Origin: an uncultured Muribaculaceae bacterium | GTDB lineage: Bacteria; Bacteroidota; Bacteroidia; Bacteroidales; Muribaculaceae | Length of the DNA: 44,860 nt | Reading direction: 5' to 3' | NCBI GenBank assembly: GCA_947179295.1 | Contig: CAMXAZ010000020.1 | Location: 1 to 44,860 of the forward strand | In this document: positions 42,137 to 44,860 of the stretch, piece by piece | Position numbering within the stretch: position 1 is the first letter of the stretch | Layout: the number at the start of each line of letters is the position of its first letter | Made by a program: the position numbers and the translations under genes | The notes under the pieces: model-generated | The model's database searches: none | What the model was told of the DNA's origin: nothing | What the model saw: the letters and a program-made list of their open reading frames with translations, nothing else

Positions 42137-42967
42137 ATGATGTCACGTTTATCCATTTCAGTCCTCGTCTCCGCTTCAATAGCCTGCTCGATGTTGTTTG
42201 CATCGTGTGGGACATCACGTTCATCCAACGCAACGGTCTACAAGACCACGCCCGCCGGCACCGGCTCACGCCCTGACAAAAAGACATTCGATATACCCTC
42301 ATCGCTGGCCCCTCAGTCACACGCCTTGCTGACAGAAGCCAAACGCTGGATCGGGACGCCATATAGATATGGTGGCGAAGACCGCAACGGGGTGGATTGC
42401 TCCGGGCTGGTACTCAATGTCTACCGCAGCGCTCTCCAGCTCAAATTGCCACGCAACTCCGCAGCTCAGGCCGACTACTGTAAACCTCTGTCGAAAGCCA
42501 TGCTTATGCCCGGCGACCTCATTTTTTTTGACACCGCAGGAGGCGGAGGAAAAAAGATTTCTCACGTGGGAATATATGTGGGTGACGGCATGATGATACA
42601 CTCTTCGTCATCAAAAGGAGTAATCGTCAGCGATATCAACGCCGACTATTTCAAGCGCACTTTTGCCGGAGCCGGATATGTTGAGAAATACCGTGATATG
42701 ATAGCCTCAAACACTCCGGAGCCGAAACCTGCACCGGCAGCTCAACAGACATCAAAGAACACCGCCCCGAAAGCTGTCGGGACGCGCAACGAAGCTGCGG
42801 TAGAAGAGCCCTTCACTCTGTCGCTCGTCACGTCGCTGCCTTCTCGCAAGGTCACCCCTGCCGTTACCGGCACTCCCAAAGCAGACGAACCGACTCCGGA
42901 AGAAGCCAGAAAGAAAGTGCTCAACACTCTCATAGAACAAAAACTCGACTCTATTTTCAACCGATAA
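42137..42967 (+). CDS. NlpC/P60 family cell-wall endopeptidase, lipoprotein
   Basis: A 276-residue lipoprotein: a hydrophobic N-terminus leads to LFASC with lipidated Cys24. Residues ~62-175 are the NlpC/P60 (C40) papain-like domain: GTPYRYGGEDRNGVDCSG with catalytic Cys88, PGDLIFFD, and HVGIYVGDGMMIH with His143 and His155. Such enzymes cut between D-Glu and the diamino acid in peptidoglycan stems. After ~180 comes a Pro/Ala-rich linker and a short helix (ARKKVLNTLIEQKLDSIF). It is 27 bases before the M16 gene. Outer membrane or periplasmic face. Confidence 0.92.
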   Translation: MMSRLSISVLVSASIACSMLFASCGTSRSSNATVYKTTPAGTGSRPDKKTFDIPSSLAPQSHALLTEAKRWIGTPYRYGGEDRNGVDCSGLVLNVYRSALQLKLPRNSAAQADYCKPLSKAMLMPGDLIFFDTAGGGGKKISHVGIYVGDGMMIHSSSSKGVIVSDINADYFKRTFAGAGYVEKYRDMIASNTPEPKPAPAAQQTSKNTAPKAVGTRNEAAVEEPFTLSLVTSLPSRKVTPAVTGTPKADEPTPEEARKKVLNTLIEQKLDSIFNR

Positions 42968-42994
42968 GCTCCTCCTCCGCCACACCTATATTAT

Positions 42995-44299
42995 ATGAAC
43001 CGAACAATCGCCCCTCAGGTCCATAATTTCGGACCACTGCATCTGACGCCCCCACGTGTAATCCGCCTGCATAATGGTATACACATATATATAGAAACCG
43101 GTAGCGAGGCCGATGTCAACCGCCTCACCATCGCACTGCCGGGAGGAGGAGCCGAAGAGCCCGTAGCAGGTCTGGCTTCCTGCACCGCGTCACTTCTCGC
43201 CGAAGGGACCAACCATTACAGCGGAGCTGACATCGCAGCCCGACTGGAATATGCCGGCGCATGGACCGGGGCTTCTGTTTCGACTCACCACACCTCGATC
43301 ACCCTCTCAAGCCTCAACGACAAGTTTGCAGAACTGCTTCCCCTGTTGATCGACATAGTATTTCACCCCACATTCCCGGTCGAAGCAACCAACGGCATCC
43401 TGCGCAGAAAGGCCGCTAAGATCGAAATAGAACGCCGAAAAGTGTCATTTCTCGCAGACGAAGCCATCCGTCCGCTTGCCTATGGAGCGAGCTCTCCCCT
43501 CGCCCGCTCTGAATCGGCCGAGCAGATCCTCAGTCTGACCCCTGACCAACTCCGAGAATTCCACTACTCACGCCTGTCGACCAATGACATCCATGTATTC
43601 CTTTCAGGCAATATCACACCACGGATAGAGGCACTCGTGACCGATACATTCTCACGCATCGCCTCAGGCACAAGTTTCGACATGGCTCCTCTCAGCTTCG
43701 CCCCGCCCGCAGAAAGCCCCCGCGAAGTACTCATTGAACTGCCGGGATCACAGCAAAGCGCCGTGAATATGATGATTCCGGCTCCGGGAAGGCTTGACAG
43801 CAGTTTCGTGCCATTGCGATGCGCCGTCACAGCCCTTGGCGGATATTTTGGAAGCCGACTGATGCTCAACATACGCGAAGCCCGCGGCCTGACCTATGGC
43901 ATCTCCGCCTCACTTTTCGGCTATCCGGAGCGCAGTTTCATAAGCGTGGCAACCCAGACCGCCTGCGATTCTGTAAAAGAAGTGCGCAGGCTCATACTCG
44001 AAGAAATCGAGCGGATGAAGGACCCTGCATCCTATACCGAAGACGAACTCATGCGTCTGTCTCGTTTTCTGCTCTCAGGACTTGCCGCAACTCTTGACAC
44101 ACCATTCAGCCGGATGGATTTTTTCAAGACAAAACTTTATGCCTCGACACCCGATGACTACTTCGAAATTCAGGAAAACTTCGTCAGAAGGCTTGATCCG
44201 GCCAATACATCATCAAAAGAAGCCGCAGAATTGCTCGCCTCAACCGCAGCCGATAACTTCAACGTTTCCAAGAGAATAACCGCCATAGCCGGTCTGTAA
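42995..44299 (+). CDS. M16 (insulinase) family protein lacking the HxxEH zinc motif
   Basis: A 434-residue protein with the two-domain M16 fold. In the N-terminal half the segment that should read GLAHFxEHxxFxGT reads GLASCTASLLAEGT (59-72): both zinc His and the catalytic Glu are replaced. The C-terminal half keeps RLMLNIREARGLTYGISA, the Arg/Tyr region that supports substrate binding. In heterodimeric bacterial M16B peptidases one subunit bears HxxEH and the other the R/Y pair; this would be the second kind. No catalytic partner is in the window. No signal peptide is seen, so it is probably cytoplasmic. Confidence 0.85.
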   Translation: MNRTIAPQVHNFGPLHLTPPRVIRLHNGIHIYIETGSEADVNRLTIALPGGGAEEPVAGLASCTASLLAEGTNHYSGADIAARLEYAGAWTGASVSTHHTSITLSSLNDKFAELLPLLIDIVFHPTFPVEATNGILRRKAAKIEIERRKVSFLADEAIRPLAYGASSPLARSESAEQILSLTPDQLREFHYSRLSTNDIHVFLSGNITPRIEALVTDTFSRIASGTSFDMAPLSFAPPAESPREVLIELPGSQQSAVNMMIPAPGRLDSSFVPLRCAVTALGGYFGSRLMLNIREARGLTYGISASLFGYPERSFISVATQTACDSVKEVRRLILEEIERMKDPASYTEDELMRLSRFLLSGLAATLDTPFSRMDFFKTKLYASTPDDYFEIQENFVRRLDPANTSSKEAAELLASTAADNFNVSKRITAIAGL

Positions 44300-44353
44300 A
44301 GAGATTTTTGCGAAAAATATTTTGCAAAAACACGCAAAAAAGTCCCCGAAAAA

Positions 44354-44385
44354 TTTGCACAGTTCAACAAAACTCCTTAACTTTG
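44354..44385 (+). promoter_or_regulatory. Promoter of the tRNA-Ser gene
   Basis: TTTG (44354-44357), a 20-nt spacer and TAACTTTG (44378-44385) match the Bacteroidetes consensus exactly. The tRNA begins 73 bases after the -7 box, leaving a 5' leader to be trimmed. Confidence 0.75.
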
Positions 44386-44458
44386 CACCCGTAATCAAGA
44401 GAGCTGCTCAACAGAACATTAAGCGAAATGATCTAAAGCCCTTAAGTGTTACAAATTT

Positions 44459-44543
44459 GGAGAGATGGCAGAGTGGTCGATTGCGGCGGTCTTGAAAACC
44501 GTTGAGGGTCACACCTCCGGGGGTTCGAATCCCTCTCTCTCCG
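44459..44543 (+). tRNA. tRNA-Ser (anticodon UGA)
   Basis: An 85-nt class II tRNA. The acceptor stem GGAGAGA (44459-44465) pairs with TCTCTCC (44536-44542), and the discriminator is G44543. The anticodon loop CTTGAAA (44491-44497) carries TGA at 44493-44495. A long variable arm (GAGGGTCACACCTC region) and the T arm GGGGG-TTCGAAT-CCCTC follow. The 3' CCA is not encoded, as is usual in Bacteroidetes. Confidence 0.96.
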
Positions 44544-44579
44544 CTGAACTAACCGGACAATACCGGACAGTAAGCAGAC

Positions 44580-44615
44580 AAGTCCCACAAATTCAATGAT
44601 TTGTGGGACTTTTTT
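44580..44615 (+). terminator. Terminator of the tRNA-Ser transcript
   Basis: AAGTCCCACAAAT (44580-44592) and ATTTGTGGGACTT (44599-44611) form a perfect 13-bp stem with a 6-nt loop. The right arm runs into a T-run ending at 44615. Confidence 0.85.
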
Positions 44616-44808
44616 ATACCCTTGTGTCTGCCTTAAAGTACATCTTTTCGCCCCTAAAAGACAAAGTTCGTAACCTAACTCGTACCCCCGACAAACAAAA
44701 ACGGAAAGGTGGTACAGATTGTCCGAAGATGCCGTCACCCACCCCTCGGCCATCACCCGCCTCTCCCAAGTCCTCGACCTTGTAAAATAACCCCCTCCCC
44801 CACCATAT
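44616..44808 (+). other. Region with no clear gene; possible gene remnant
   Basis: No complete gene is recognised. A frame from 44674 to a TAA at 44788-44790 is open for 38 codons, lacks a Met, and contains ERWYRLSEDAV and ITRLSQVLDLVK, which look protein-like. It ends 19 bases before a terminator-like hairpin, as the 3' end of a decayed gene might. I do not recognise the family, and chance is not excluded. Confidence 0.2.
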
Positions 44809-44853
44809 GAGGCTGTGTCGTAATTAAGTTTTACGGCGCAGCCTCTCTTTTTT
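44809..44853 (+). terminator. Terminator-like hairpin near the right edge
   Basis: A 15-bp stem with two G-U pairs (44809-44823 with 44831-44845) closes a 7-nt loop and is followed by TCTTTTTT. It could be an intrinsic terminator for the remnant before it, or an inverted end of a mobile element; the window stops too soon to tell. Confidence 0.55.
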
Positions 44854-44860
44854 GAGTGTT

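Noticed and set aside
44442-44756. Minus-strand frame containing RERDSNPRRCDPQRFSRP
   Set aside because: This peptide is the known artefact of translating the antisense strand of a tRNA gene, here tRNA-Ser.
44603-44785. A 60-codon plus-strand frame after the tRNA
   Set aside because: Its start lies inside the tRNA terminator, and the product is low-complexity Pro/Ser/Lys without family similarity.

Overview
The window looks like chromosomal DNA of a Bacteroidales bacterium, possibly Muribaculaceae. The reasons are a MurF-alanine racemase fusion, GSCFA and YciH/SUI1 proteins, a DAHP synthase-chorismate mutase fusion, many SPII lipoproteins, a tRNA without an encoded CCA, and repeated promoters of the Bacteroidetes form TTTG-N19-21-TAnnTTTG. 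Base composition is near balanced over most of the window, but the first ~300 bases are clearly more AT-rich. The genus is inference; no rRNA gene is present.

Layout. 1-890: the 3' end of a TonB-like gene with its terminator, then a MerR-type regulator. 994-5382 (minus strand): a GSCFA protein and the MurF-Alr fusion, overlapping by one base, followed by a zeta-toxin-like ATPase and an overlapping small protein. 5383-7276: an AT-rich spacer with a 10-bp tandem repeat, then a secreted protein. 7435-10555: pyrK-pyrD from a clear promoter, two small lipoproteins and a YciH/SUI1 protein. 10619-13960: an AddA/RecB-like helicase-nuclease. 14046-18381: a complete Phe/Tyr operon (prephenate dehydratase, aminotransferase, DAHP synthase-chorismate mutase, prephenate dehydrogenase) behind an 18-residue leader peptide with ten Phe/Tyr codons and a two-state terminator/antiterminator. 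18400-19731 (minus): a GH28 enzyme. 19911-21032: an AI-2E-family membrane protein.

21064-32642 is the most distinctive block. A sigma-54-type promoter, with a perfect palindrome about 80 bp upstream of the expected start site, precedes a periplasmic adaptor, two pairs of MacB/FtsX-like permeases around one ABC ATPase, a TolC-like outer membrane protein, an NtrC-type response regulator with an intact GAFTGA loop, and a histidine kinase with almost no extracytoplasmic sensor. It reads as a self-regulated tripartite export or envelope-stress system.

32756-44299 holds envelope and stress genes: murB, murA (with Asp where the fosfomycin-target Cys would be), a RelA/SpoT enzyme with a degenerate hydrolase domain, a lipoprotein, a YihY/BrkB protein, ridA, a minus-strand HtrA/DegP protease with an ECF-sigma-like promoter, an NlpC/P60 lipoprotein and an M16 protein lacking HxxEH. 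The window ends with tRNA-Ser(UGA), its promoter and terminator, and about 190 bases without a clear gene.

The best candidates for little-described biology are the aromatic leader-peptide attenuator and the sigma-54-controlled four-permease exporter. All functions rest on motifs read by eye; no database search was possible.
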